From the NCBI GenBank assembly GCA_023411815.1, contig JAEYOJ010000033.1, forward strand, positions 1 to 37,622: DNA of 37,622 nt. The letters run 5' to 3'. The position numbers and the translations under genes are program-made. The notes under the pieces were generated by a model. It was not told where the DNA came from. It made no database searches and worked only from the letters and a program-made list of their open reading frames with translations. Source of the stretch: Pseudomonadota bacterium (GTDB taxonomy: Bacteria > Desulfobacterota > Desulfovibrionia > Desulfovibrionales > Desulfovibrionaceae). This document shows positions 14,598 through 22,774 of the stretch, one piece after another. Numbering within the stretch: position 1 is the stretch's first letter; every line of letters starts with the position of its first letter.

Positions 14598-15674
14598 CTA
14601 GCGTTCCGTGCAGCTGATGCACGGGTCGATGGACAGGACCACCACGGGCACATCGGCCAGCTCCACGCCGGGAAGCATGGCCAGAAGCGGCGGCACGTTG
14701 GCGAAGGTGGGTGTGCGGATACGCAGCCGGTCCAGGTTCTTCTTGCCGTTGGCCTTGATGTAGTAAAGCAGCTCGCCCCTGGGCTGTTCCACGCGGGTCA
14801 CGACCTCGCCCTCGGGGTTGCCCTTGACCTTGGCCGCAAGCTCGCCCTCGGGCAGCTTCTCGATGGCCTGGCGCACCAGGTCGATGGACTGCAGCGTCTC
14901 CATGAAGCGCACCCAGCCGCGCGCCCAGCAGTCGCCGTCGGAGTGGGACACGGGCGTGAAGTCGAGATCCGGGAAGGCCGCGTAGCCGAGCTGGCGGCAA
15001 TCCTGGGCCCAGCCGCTCGCACGCAGCAGGGGACCTGCCGCGCCCAGCTCATGAGCCTGCTCCTTGGTCAGCACGCCGATGCCCTTGGTGCGCTTGCATA
15101 CCGAATAGTCCTTGAGCATGGTCGACTGCAGTTCCTTGACCTGGCGCTCGACTTCTTCGAGCTCCTTGAGAATCCAGCGGCACTGCTCGGGGGAGAGGTC
15201 GCGGCGCACGCCGCCCACCACGTTCACCGAGACGATGACGCGGTTGCCGGCCGTGGCCTCGTTTATGTCCATGATCCGCTCGCGAATCTTCCAGAACTGC
15301 ATGAACAAGGCCTCGAAACCGAAAGCGTCGGCGAACAGGCCAAGCCACAGAAGGTGGCTGTGAATGCGGTGCAGCTCGCTCCAGATGACGCGCAGGTACT
15401 TGGCGCGGCTTGGCGCCTCGACCTTCATCATCTCTTCCAGACCCTGGCAGTAGCACATGGCGTGGATCATGGAGCAGATGCCGCATACGCGCTCAACGAT
15501 CTGGATCATCTGGTTGTAGTCGCGGATGTCGGCAAGTTTTTCCAGGCCGCGGTGCACGTAGCCGATGGCCGGCAGGGCCTCCTTGACGATCTCGCCCTCC
15601 ACCACGAGCTTCAGGTGGATCGGCTCGGGAAGGACCGGGTGCTGGGGGCCGAACGGTATGATTGTCCTGGCCAT
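14598..15674 (-). CDS. echE: Ech hydrogenase large subunit EchE
   Basis: A 358-residue [NiFe] catalytic subunit. The four Ni-Fe ligands are Cys64 and Cys67 (RVCGICS) and Cys352 and Cys355 (DPCISC). The chain ends right after the second pair (TER), as in other Ech enzymes where no C-terminal peptide needs removal. It reduces protons or oxidises H2 with ferredoxin as partner, coupled to ion movement through EchA/EchB. ATG at 15674 has AGAGGAA upstream. A 110-base gap with two hairpins separates it from echD, unlike the tight spacing in the rest of the operon. Confidence 0.95.
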   Translation of the reverse strand: MARTIIPFGPQHPVLPEPIHLKLVVEGEIVKEALPAIGYVHRGLEKLADIRDYNQMIQIVERVCGICSMIHAMCYCQGLEEMMKVEAPSRAKYLRVIWSELHRIHSHLLWLGLFADAFGFEALFMQFWKIRERIMDINEATAGNRVIVSVNVVGGVRRDLSPEQCRWILKELEEVERQVKELQSTMLKDYSVCKRTKGIGVLTKEQAHELGAAGPLLRASGWAQDCRQLGYAAFPDLDFTPVSHSDGDCWARGWVRFMETLQSIDLVRQAIEKLPEGELAAKVKGNPEGEVVTRVEQPRGELLYYIKANGKKNLDRLRIRTPTFANVPPLLAMLPGVELADVPVVVLSIDPCISCTER

Positions 15675-15693
15675 GGGTTCCTCTTATGCTTGA

Positions 15694-15768
15694 CGGGCGC
15701 GGACGCCCGCGTTTGGTCTATGCTCCAAAGCCGGCAGGCTTTCAGGCCCGCTTGGCTTGTCGGCCTGA
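15694..15768 (-). promoter_or_regulatory. Two hairpins in the echD-echE gap
   Basis: CGGGCG/CGCCCG (15694-15709) and TCAGGCC/GGCCTGA (15742-15768) lie in the only sizeable gap inside the ech operon. No T-run follows, so they are more likely mRNA-stability or processing elements than terminators. Function inferred. Confidence 0.4.
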
Positions 15769-15784
15769 GGGCCTCGGTCCTGGC

Positions 15785-16192
15785 CTACTTCTCGACCTTG
15801 GTGGCCACGTTGTACTTGCAGAACGGCGTGCGCTGGACCTCCTGGTCGAGGAGCAGCGTCTTGCCGTAGTCCACCACCAGCCCCTCGAAGCCCACCCCGA
15901 AGTGGTCTTGCATCTCGTTCTCCACGAGCAGGGCCGCGAAGTATATCCCGGAGATGGACGGCAGGGGCTTCGATTTGGGGTAGCTTACGCGCAGGTTCTC
16001 CAGGCGCAGGTTCTGGTCGAAGTGGTAGATGACATCGAGCGTGTCCGCGTCGAGTTCCGTGCAGGTCAGGGTCACCAGGCGCCAGCCGGCCTGCTTGCGC
16101 TTTTCGGCCTCGGCGCGGATGTCGGCCGGGGCGACCGTGCGGATATCCGCGATGCGCCCAATAGGCCTTTCTTCGTTCACATTGCCGCTCAT
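15785..16192 (-). CDS. echD: Ech hydrogenase subunit EchD
   Basis: A 135-residue soluble subunit related to the 30-kDa NuoC subunit of complex I. The core FDQNLRLENLRVSYP and the later DHFGVGFEGL correspond to the conserved NuoC/EchD region. It has no cofactor motif and joins the peripheral arm of the hydrogenase. ATG at 16192 has GGAGAGG upstream and lies two bases after the echC stop. The frame continues upstream inside echC, but that is overlap and not gene. Confidence 0.9.
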   Translation of the reverse strand: MSGNVNEERPIGRIADIRTVAPADIRAEAEKRKQAGWRLVTLTCTELDADTLDVIYHFDQNLRLENLRVSYPKSKPLPSISGIYFAALLVENEMQDHFGVGFEGLVVDYGKTLLLDQEVQRTPFCKYNVATKVEK

Positions 16193-16194
16193 GA

Positions 16195-16734
16195 CTACCT
16201 CTCCTGTGTGGCTGTGGTCTGCACGTTCACCGCGCCCTGGTCGGCCGCCTTCTTGTCGAAGGGCCTGCGCGTCTCGAAGCGCGAGACGTCCTCGCCGCGC
16301 GCCTTGGCCGCGAACTTCTCCAGGCCCAGGACCACGCCGTCGATGATGGCCTCGGGCTTGGGCGGGCATCCGGGAACGAACACGTCCACGGGAATGACCC
16401 GGTCCACGCCGCCGACCACGTTGTAGCAGTCGCGGAACACGCCGCCGGACAGGCCGCAGGCACCGATGGCCACCACGGCCTTGGGGTGCGGCATCTGCTC
16501 GTAGATGGTCCTGAGCACGTGCTGGTTGCGGAAGTTCACGGTGCCCGTGACCAGCAGGACGTCCGCATGCTTGGGGTTGCCCACGTTGATGATGCCGAAG
16601 CGCTCCACGTCATAGAGCGGGGTCAGCACGGCCAGGGTCTCGATGTCGCAGCCGTTGCAGCTGCCGCAGTCGAAATGCACGATCCACGGCGACTTGATGC
16701 GCGACTTATTGATGAAATCCTTGATTATGGACAT
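16195..16734 (-). CDS. echC: Ech hydrogenase small subunit EchC
   Basis: A 179-residue [NiFe]-hydrogenase small subunit related to NuoB. It holds the proximal [4Fe-4S] cluster with CGSCNGC (23-29), a Cys in GACG, and the last Cys in PGCPPKP. It passes electrons from EchF to the Ni-Fe site in EchE. A charged tail of about 35 residues follows the fold. ATG at 16734 is four bases from the echB stop. Core gene of the operon with normal family length. Confidence 0.95.
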   Translation of the reverse strand: MSIIKDFINKSRIKSPWIVHFDCGSCNGCDIETLAVLTPLYDVERFGIINVGNPKHADVLLVTGTVNFRNQHVLRTIYEQMPHPKAVVAIGACGLSGGVFRDCYNVVGGVDRVIPVDVFVPGCPPKPEAIIDGVVLGLEKFAAKARGEDVSRFETRRPFDKKAADQGAVNVQTTATQER

Positions 16735-16738
16735 GGCA

Positions 16739-17596
16739 TTAGCTCGCGTACAACCAGCTGAGGTTGAGTATCGACAAGACGAGCCCGACGATCCAGACGT
16801 AGGAGAGCATCCAGCGCCAGGTCAGACGGGCCATGGTGTTGTCGATGAAGATCTCCAGGAAGTAGGTGCCGAGCAGCAGGGCCAGCATGCCCCACACGCT
16901 CGTGGCCCAGAACAGGGCCACCAGGCCAAGCACCAGCACGGTCTCGTACCAGTGGGCCACCTCGATGATTGCCAGATACGGCCCGGAAAACTCCGTGGTC
17001 ACGCCCTTGACCAGCTCCTGGTGCCCATGGTGCGAGGTGGACAGGTCGAAGGGCGACTTGCGCAGCTTGATGGTCAAGGCGTAGCCCAGCACGATGAACA
17101 GAAGCGGCAGCTTGAACAGCAGGGGCTGCTCATGGGCCAGGATGTCCGAGACCTGGAAGCTGCCCGTGGCCAGGTACATGCCCACGAACACCAGGATGAG
17201 CAACGGCTCGTAGGCCAGGATCTGCATGAGTTCGCGCTGTGCGCCGACCTGGCTGTAGGGCGACGGTGCGGACATGGCCCCGAAGACCAGGAACAGCGCG
17301 CCGATGGCCTGCACGAAGAAGATGAGCAGCAAATCCGACTGGAGGAAGAGCAGCACGACCGACAGGATCGCGCCAAGCAGGTACATGTAGGCGCAGAAGA
17401 CCTGCCAGGAGTTGACGATCATGGCCTCCTTGCCCAGGAGCTTGGCCACGTCGTAGAAGGGCTGCAGGAGCGGCGGGCCGAAGCGCGACTGCACGCGCGC
17501 CGTGACCCGGCGATCCAGGCCTGCGATGAGCCCTCCCGCCACTGGGGCCACGAGCAGCCCGACGAACACAAGCATGATGTACTGAGCCAGCATCAC
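16739..17596 (-). CDS. echB: Ech hydrogenase membrane subunit EchB
   Basis: A 285-residue membrane protein of the NuoH/EchB family that links the peripheral arm to the ion-pumping membrane arm. The typical loop DRRVTARVQSRFGPPLLQPFYDVAKLLGKE is split in the text here only for length; its key part is RVQSRFGPP (34-42). About eight hydrophobic helices are seen. Either GTG at 17596 or ATG at 17593 may start it; both overlap the echA stop, and GGGAGG is six or nine bases away. Translational coupling with echA is therefore likely. Confidence 0.94.
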   Translation of the reverse strand: MMLAQYIMLVFVGLLVAPVAGGLIAGLDRRVTARVQSRFGPPLLQPFYDVAKLLGKEAMIVNSWQVFCAYMYLLGAILSVVLLFLQSDLLLIFFVQAIGALFLVFGAMSAPSPYSQVGAQRELMQILAYEPLLILVFVGMYLATGSFQVSDILAHEQPLLFKLPLLFIVLGYALTIKLRKSPFDLSTSHHGHQELVKGVTTEFSGPYLAIIEVAHWYETVLVLGLVALFWATSVWGMLALLLGTYFLEIFIDNTMARLTWRWMLSYVWIVGLVLSILNLSWLYAS

Positions 17597-19503
17597 AGCG
17601 CACCTCCCATCACGAGCAGCAAGAGCGCCAGGGCAGCGATGTTGACCCAGCGCGTGAGCCTGCCTTCCCCGAACACGTTCTCAAGGTAGTAGTTGCTGGC
17701 GGCGACCTTCACGGGCTTTTCCATGGGACCCACGAAGGCCGGGTCCTCCAGGCTGCCGGTCGCGTTGGCCCCGCTCATGTACAGGGAAGAGGCCGGAATG
17801 AGCCTGGACTTGCGCGCGGACCACCAGGCGAACAGTACGCCGAGCAGTATGGCGAAGAACAGGGGATAAACCGCGAAGGCCCCTATCCCCGTGGTCAGCA
17901 CGCCGTAGCGCACGCTGAAGATCGACTCGCCGAGCATGGGCAGGGCGAAGCTCTCGTAGATCCAGGGAATGAACAGGGCCAGGACGATGGCGCCGCCGAC
18001 CAGAAGCTGCAGCGGCCGCAGCGTCAGGGCGGACAGGGGCTCGGGCTTCACGTCGCGGCTGAACGGCGCGCTCATGAGCATGCCGGCCCAGCGGCCCCAG
18101 TAGACCACGGACAGGGCGCTGGCCAGGGCCAGCATGACCACCAGGGGCGCGTTGTGCGCCGAGGCCTCGATGGCCAGCCACTTGGAGAGCAGCACGCCGA
18201 ACGGCGGCAGGAGCATGGTCGCCACGCCAAGCACGGTGATGATCGCCGTGCGCGGCATGACCTTGTATAGTCCGCGCATGTCCTCGATGTCGCGCGAGCC
18301 GATGCCCTGCTCGATGGTGCCGACGCAGAGGAACAGCAATCCCTTGGACACGGCGTGGAAAAGGATGAGCATGATGGCCGCGCTCACGGCCGCGGGCGTG
18401 CCCAGGCCGGCGCAGGCGATGATCAGGCCGAGGTTGCCGATGGTCGAGTAGGCCAGGATCTTCTTTCCATTGGACTGTCCCAAAGCCAGGGCGGCGGTGG
18501 CCAGAAAAGTGAATCCGCCGAACAGGGCGATGGACGTGCCGAGGAAGCTCCCGGCGTACAGGGGCGAGAGGCGCAGGACCAGGTAGACGCCGGCCTTGAC
18601 CATGGTCGAGGAGTGCAGCAGCGCCGAAACCGGCGTGGGCGCGACCATGGCCCCCAGGAGCCAGCTCTGGAACGGGATCTGCGCGGCCTTGGTGAAGCCG
18701 GCCAGACAGATGAGCGCGACGGGCAGGAGCACCGCGCCGGCCAGGGGCCCGGCCGTCAGCAGCGCCTGCAGGTCCAGGGTGCCGGTGCGCGAGTAAAGGA
18801 CGATGATGCCCAGCACGAAGGCCACGCCGCCCACGGAGTTCATCCACAGGGCGCGCGTCGCGTTGCGCACGGCTTCCTCGGTGCCGTCATGGCCGATGAG
18901 CATGAACGAGCACAGTGTGGTGACTTCGAAGAAGAAGTACAGCCACATGAGGTTGTTGGCCAGGACCAGGCCGTTCATGGCCCCCAGGAACAGGATGAGG
19001 AAGAAGAAGAACCTTGGCTGGCGGGACTTGGCCAGGTGCAGGTGATGCTCGTGGTTCCTCATGTAGGGAATGGCGAAGATGCAGATGAGCGAACCCACGA
19101 TGGAGATGACCAGGACCATGAGCAGCGACAGGGCGTCGGCGTGCAGGGGCAGCACCGCCGCGCCGTGGTCGAGCACGAAGAACTCGAACCAGGCCAGCGG
19201 GACGATCTGCAGGATCGCCAGGAGCTGCACCAACCGGCTTTTGAGCTTGAAACCGTAGAAGAGAATGACCGCTAGCAGAAGAAAGTCGAGTACCGAGATG
19301 AGCGTTCCCCAGCCCAGGCCCCCCAATGTACCAGGATCGAAGGAGAATGCGCCCTGTGCGGCGAGCAGCACCGATCCGGCAGTCAGCAGTGCGCCAGTGG
19401 TCAACACTATTGCGCTCCGGATGGCCTGCACGCGCACCACGAAACATGCACCGGCGGCCAGGATAGGCACGACGATGCAGACGAAGAGTAGCGCTGGCAG
19501 CAT
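17593..19503 (-). CDS. echA: Ech hydrogenase ion-translocating subunit EchA
   Basis: A 636-residue polytopic protein of the NuoL/MrpA-type antiporter family, the proposed proton or sodium channel of Ech hydrogenase. Conserved family parts are the FFFEVTTLCSFMLIGHDGTEEA region and the HSSTMVKAGVYL segment with its key Lys, and there are about 16 hydrophobic helices. ATG at 19503 has GAGG upstream. It is the first gene of echABCDEF; the promoter should lie in 19504-19600, where several weak AT-rich boxes occur and none is decisive. Confidence 0.95.
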   Translation of the reverse strand: MLPALLFVCIVVPILAAGACFVVRVQAIRSAIVLTTGALLTAGSVLLAAQGAFSFDPGTLGGLGWGTLISVLDFLLLAVILFYGFKLKSRLVQLLAILQIVPLAWFEFFVLDHGAAVLPLHADALSLLMVLVISIVGSLICIFAIPYMRNHEHHLHLAKSRQPRFFFFLILFLGAMNGLVLANNLMWLYFFFEVTTLCSFMLIGHDGTEEAVRNATRALWMNSVGGVAFVLGIIVLYSRTGTLDLQALLTAGPLAGAVLLPVALICLAGFTKAAQIPFQSWLLGAMVAPTPVSALLHSSTMVKAGVYLVLRLSPLYAGSFLGTSIALFGGFTFLATAALALGQSNGKKILAYSTIGNLGLIIACAGLGTPAAVSAAIMLILFHAVSKGLLFLCVGTIEQGIGSRDIEDMRGLYKVMPRTAIITVLGVATMLLPPFGVLLSKWLAIEASAHNAPLVVMLALASALSVVYWGRWAGMLMSAPFSRDVKPEPLSALTLRPLQLLVGGAIVLALFIPWIYESFALPMLGESIFSVRYGVLTTGIGAFAVYPLFFAILLGVLFAWWSARKSRLIPASSLYMSGANATGSLEDPAFVGPMEKPVKVAASNYYLENVFGEGRLTRWVNIAALALLLLVMGGAL

Positions 19504-19910
19504 ACAATACCTCGCTTACCTAAGACATTACTATACAGAGACTAACTTGCTTCTGCTGTTATGGAGTAAAAGCAAATGAAAACAGGGCAAGCGCCCTGGT
19601 TATAACAACAATCTGATTCAGCCTGCTGTTTTTTTAAGCCGGTGGATTGTTTCCATCTGCCTCGATGCTTGATGCTTTACCCCTGTAACCTATCGACAAA
19701 GCCGATAGCTGGCAAAGAAATATCTTATCCCTCCTGGCTGGCCATTTCGCCAGTCCAATTCCGGTAAACGGTCGTTTTTCATCGGTGGACGGCAATTTGC
19801 CGATTTCAGTAAGGACTAAACGCCGCCACCCCACGCGGTAACGTGGGGATCAAGCCTGGCCAACTCCGCGCTCCGAACCGGCGCCCAGGCGGACAGCAGC
19901 GTTAGCAGAG
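19504..19910 (-). other. Lower-GC, structure-rich region upstream of ech
   Basis: This 407-base stretch is clearly less GC-rich than its neighbours. It contains hairpins CCCCACG/CGTGGGG (19829-19848), CTATCG/CGATAG (19690-19708) and CAGGGC/GCCCTG (19583-19598), plus a near-palindrome CGGCAA/TTGCCG around 19790-19803. A 66-codon minus-strand frame (19634-19834, GTG start) crosses it with no ribosome binding site. It may be an RNA leader, a small RNA, or a mobile-element remnant. The ech promoter should be at its left end. I recognise no known riboswitch. Confidence 0.5.
19583..19598. terminator. Hairpin upstream of echA
   Basis: Six-bp stem CAGGGC/GCCCTG with AAGC loop. On the minus strand it is followed by TTTTCATTTGCTTTT. 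It could end a transcript coming from 19911 or from the low-GC element before the ech promoter. Confidence 0.5.
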
Positions 19911-20702
19911 TTATGCGCTTTTTTTCCTGGTCTTGTCCAGCAGCCGGACAATCTCTCTGGCCTCGGGCAGGTTGCGTCGGTATTTGCGGGGCATGAGCGA
20001 ACCCAGTTGGCCCGGGTTGCTGCGCTCGGGAATGAACGTAGCCGCGTAATACTCGCGCCAAAGGCCCTCGATCCCGTCGGGCGTCTCCGGGGGCCTGCAC
20101 GCGCCTGGCCCGAAACGCAGCCCCTGTGGCTCGGACCACACGCTGCGCCTGGGCGTGAGGATGGCCCAGGGCGTTCGGCCGAAGCGGCGGGCGAAGAACG
20201 GCGCCACGTCATCCACGATGTGGTGCTCGGGCTCGTACCAGGCCAGGTAGACCTGGTTCGATACGTCCTGCCCGGCGCCCAGCTCGCTGCCCAGGACGAC
20301 CTGGCGGAAGCGGGTGAAGCCCTGCATGCGGTGAATGTCCCGGAACACGGCCTTGGCCATGTCGCGGGCCAGGCGCATTAGGGGGTCGGCCAGGTCGAGC
20401 AGCAGGCCGGGCTGGTCGCGGGTCATGCGCCACAGCAGCCCGTAGAGCAGGCCGAAGCGGCGCGGGTCGCTATGCAGGATGACCAACCGGGCCAGATCGA
20501 GAAAGGCCTTTGGAACACGGATCTCCTTGTGGCCGGGCGCCGGTTTGGGAGGAGCGGGCAGTACCGTGGGCAGCAGGCCCTGCTCCGGCTCGCCCAGGCC
20601 CCACTCGACGAAGTCCGGAGGAACGGCCGCGGCCCGCAGGGAACGGGCATGGGCTCGCCAGCCCTCGAAGTCGGTCTCGTGGGCCAGAATGATGTTACGC
20701 AT
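19911..20702 (-). CDS. TIGR03915/DUF4130 DNA-metabolism protein
   Basis: A 263-residue protein that fits the TIGR03915 family of putative DNA metabolism proteins (DUF4130 region). Typical segments are RNIILAHETDFEGWR at the start, then MTRDQPGLLLDLADP, the conserved HRMQGFTRFR, and WYEPEHHIVDDVAPFFARRF. In many bacteria this domain is fused to, or encoded beside, a uracil-DNA glycosylase-like domain and next to a TIGR03916 radical SAM protein. Here the glycosylase part is absent. The ATG at 20702 overlaps the end of the radical SAM gene by eight bases, so the two are coupled. The reaction is unknown; a role in DNA repair or modification is the usual proposal. Confidence 0.82.
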   Translation of the reverse strand: MRNIILAHETDFEGWRAHARSLRAAAVPPDFVEWGLGEPEQGLLPTVLPAPPKPAPGHKEIRVPKAFLDLARLVILHSDPRRFGLLYGLLWRMTRDQPGLLLDLADPLMRLARDMAKAVFRDIHRMQGFTRFRQVVLGSELGAGQDVSNQVYLAWYEPEHHIVDDVAPFFARRFGRTPWAILTPRRSVWSEPQGLRFGPGACRPPETPDGIEGLWREYYAATFIPERSNPGQLGSLMPRKYRRNLPEAREIVRLLDKTRKKSA

Positions 20703-21930
20703 GATCTCTCCTTCCCGGCAGGTCGAACAGGGACAGCTGGACCGGCGGAGGCAGGAAGCGCCGGCGCAGGCCCGGATCGTCCAGGTCGCGCGGCAGGTGG
20801 TCGGCCAGGCAGACGAACGGCAGCACCTTGTCCCTGGGCACGCGCAGGCGGGACAGGTCGTCCCTGCGCAGGCTGCGCAGCCGGCGCGCCTCCAGGATTC
20901 GCTCCACGCTGCGCACCCCCAGGCCCGGCACGCGCAGCAATTCGGACCGGCCCGCGCGGTTCACGTCCACGGGAAAGAACTCGCGATGCGCCAGGGCCCA
21001 GGCCAGTTTGGGGTCAAGGTACGGATCGAGCATGCCCCCGCGCGCTCCGGACAGGATGTCCTCCACACCGAAGCCGTAAAAACGCATGAGCCAGTCGGCC
21101 TGATAGAGCCGGTGCTCACGCACAAGCGGCGGCGGGCCGGAAGGCAGCCTGATGTGCGGCACCACGGGAGTGAAGGCCGAATAGTAGACGCGCTTGAGGC
21201 CGTAGGACCGGTACAGGCCTCCGCTGGCGCGCAGGATGGCCGCGTCGTCGCCGCTGTCCGCACCCACGATCATCTGCGTGCCTTGGCCGCCCGGCGCGAA
21301 ACGGGGAGCACGCGGCTCGGCCTTGGACTCGGCGATGGCTTCGGCCATGCGGCCCATGGCCGAATGCACGGGCGCCAGACTCTTGTCCGGGGCCAGGCGG
21401 CGCAGGCTTTCCTCGGTGGGCAGTTCCACGTTTGCCGACAGGCGGTCGGCGTACAGCCCGGCCAGGGCCACCAGGCGCGGGTCGCACCCGGCGATTACCT
21501 TCAGATGGATGTAGCCGTGAAACCCGTGCTCCCTGCGCAGGGAGCGGGCCACGCGCAGCATGTGCTCCATGGTGGCGTCCGGGCTCCCGGAAATGCCGGA
21601 GCTGAGGAACAGCCCCTCGATGTAATTGCGGCGGTAGAACTCGATGGTCAACTCGGCCAGCTCCCCGGAAGTGAAGGCGGCGCGCGGCGTGTCGTTGGAG
21701 GAGCGGTTGACGCAGTAGCTGCAGTCGTAGACGCAATGGTTTGTGAGCAGGACCTTGAGCAGCGAGATGCAGCGTCCGTCGGGCGTAAAGCTATGGCATA
21801 CGCCGAGCGGAGCCGTTGCCCCAAGGCCGCCCGAATCGGATGGCGAACGCGGTGCAACGCCGCTGGATGCGCAAGACGCGTCGTACTTTGCCGCATCGGC
21901 CAGAATGGACAGTTTTCGGCGCAGCTCCAT
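20695..21930 (-). CDS. TIGR03916-type DNA modification/repair radical SAM protein
   Basis: A 411-residue radical SAM protein. The cluster motif is CVYDCSYC (CxxxCxxC). The N-terminus RRKLSILADAAKYDASCASSG is typical of the TIGR03916 family. Near the C-terminus a helix-hairpin-helix-like DNA-binding segment reads VNRAGRSELLRVPGLGVRSVERILEARR in context; its core is PGLGVRSVERI. These proteins are proposed to act on DNA together with the TIGR03915 partner, which is the next gene. ATG at 21930 was chosen because it starts the conserved domain; a TTG at 21966 is also in frame. Confidence 0.85.
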   Translation of the reverse strand: MELRRKLSILADAAKYDASCASSGVAPRSPSDSGGLGATAPLGVCHSFTPDGRCISLLKVLLTNHCVYDCSYCVNRSSNDTPRAAFTSGELAELTIEFYRRNYIEGLFLSSGISGSPDATMEHMLRVARSLRREHGFHGYIHLKVIAGCDPRLVALAGLYADRLSANVELPTEESLRRLAPDKSLAPVHSAMGRMAEAIAESKAEPRAPRFAPGGQGTQMIVGADSGDDAAILRASGGLYRSYGLKRVYYSAFTPVVPHIRLPSGPPPLVREHRLYQADWLMRFYGFGVEDILSGARGGMLDPYLDPKLAWALAHREFFPVDVNRAGRSELLRVPGLGVRSVERILEARRLRSLRRDDLSRLRVPRDKVLPFVCLADHLPRDLDDPGLRRRFLPPPVQLSLFDLPGRRDHA

Positions 21931-22102
21931 GCGGCATTCAGTACGCCCATTGCGGAGAACAGTCAAGCAAAAGACGCATTATACGGTTTTGGCGAATTTC
22001 ATCATGTCCATCGGCGTACCCACCGGCAGGCCTCGGCACCCTTGACCGCCTCGCTCCCGCAAGGCAAAGTGAGAAATCCGAAACACATACCGGAGCACGA
22101 CA

Positions 22103-22405
22103 ATGGTAAAGCACATAGTCATGTGGATGCTCAAGGACGAGACCCAGTACGGCAGCAAGGCCGAGGTGGCCCTGCGCATGAAGCAGATGCTCGAAGACCT
22201 GGCGGGCAAGATCCCCACCCTGCGCAAGATCGAGGTGGCCACGGAGATCTTCGCGGCCAATCCGGCCTGCGACGTTGCGCTGTACTCCGAGTTCGATTCG
22301 CGCGCCGACCTGGACGCCTATCAGGTTCACCCGGAGCACCAGGCGTGCGTGGCCTTCGTCAAGCAAGTCGTCACCGAACGCCGGGTGCTGGACTACGAAA
22401 TCTAG
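22103..22405 (+). CDS. Dabb-family (stress-responsive A/B barrel) protein
   Basis: A 100-residue ferredoxin-fold protein of the Dabb family. It starts VKHIVMWMLKD and carries the typical core of residues LYSEFDSRADLDAYQVHPEHQ. Dabb proteins form dimeric alpha/beta barrels; a few are enzymes, most have no known role. ATG at 22103 has CGGAG upstream. Monocistronic: a strong hairpin follows. Divergent from the radical SAM gene. Confidence 0.88.
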   Translation: MVKHIVMWMLKDETQYGSKAEVALRMKQMLEDLAGKIPTLRKIEVATEIFAANPACDVALYSEFDSRADLDAYQVHPEHQACVAFVKQVVTERRVLDYEI

Positions 22406-22774
22406 ATCCCGCCACTTGACCGGCCGCGCCTTTTCCTTGCCCGTTGCAGACGGGAACAGAAAAGGCGCGGAATGTGCATGACACCGGATCACCCTTGACC
22501 GGCATGTTTCATTGTCTCGTCCAACACGCTGAATCGCGGAACAGCGGCGGAAACATGCTTTGCGGCCATGCCGTGATGTCCCCGGCCTTTTTCCGCAGCG
22601 TACGGACGAGGCCGCGGCGGGCATGGTCCGCGTGCGTCGAAGGCCCGGAAGCGCTCGCGGCCCGTGTCCTCCCGCCGCCGAGGCTTCGTTCTTGTCCGAG
22701 GCGTGGGCCATGCCGCCATGTCCCGGGTCGCCATATGGAAAGCGGCCTTTCCAACCAGACTTTCAGGAACCGGA
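22406..22774. other. Intergenic region between Dabb and HD-GYP genes
   Basis: It begins with the terminator at 22424-22470. The remaining 300 bases are GC-rich without a supported gene; several overlapping frames exist on both strands but none has a ribosome binding site and a recognisable product. The promoter of the HD-GYP gene should be here; no clear boxes were found. Confidence 0.4.
22424..22470 (+). terminator. Terminator after the Dabb gene
   Basis: A 12-bp outer stem CCGCGCCTTTTC/GAAAAGGCGCGG with an inner CCCGT/ACGGG stem. The long stem carries its own T and A runs, so it could work in both directions. Confidence 0.7.
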
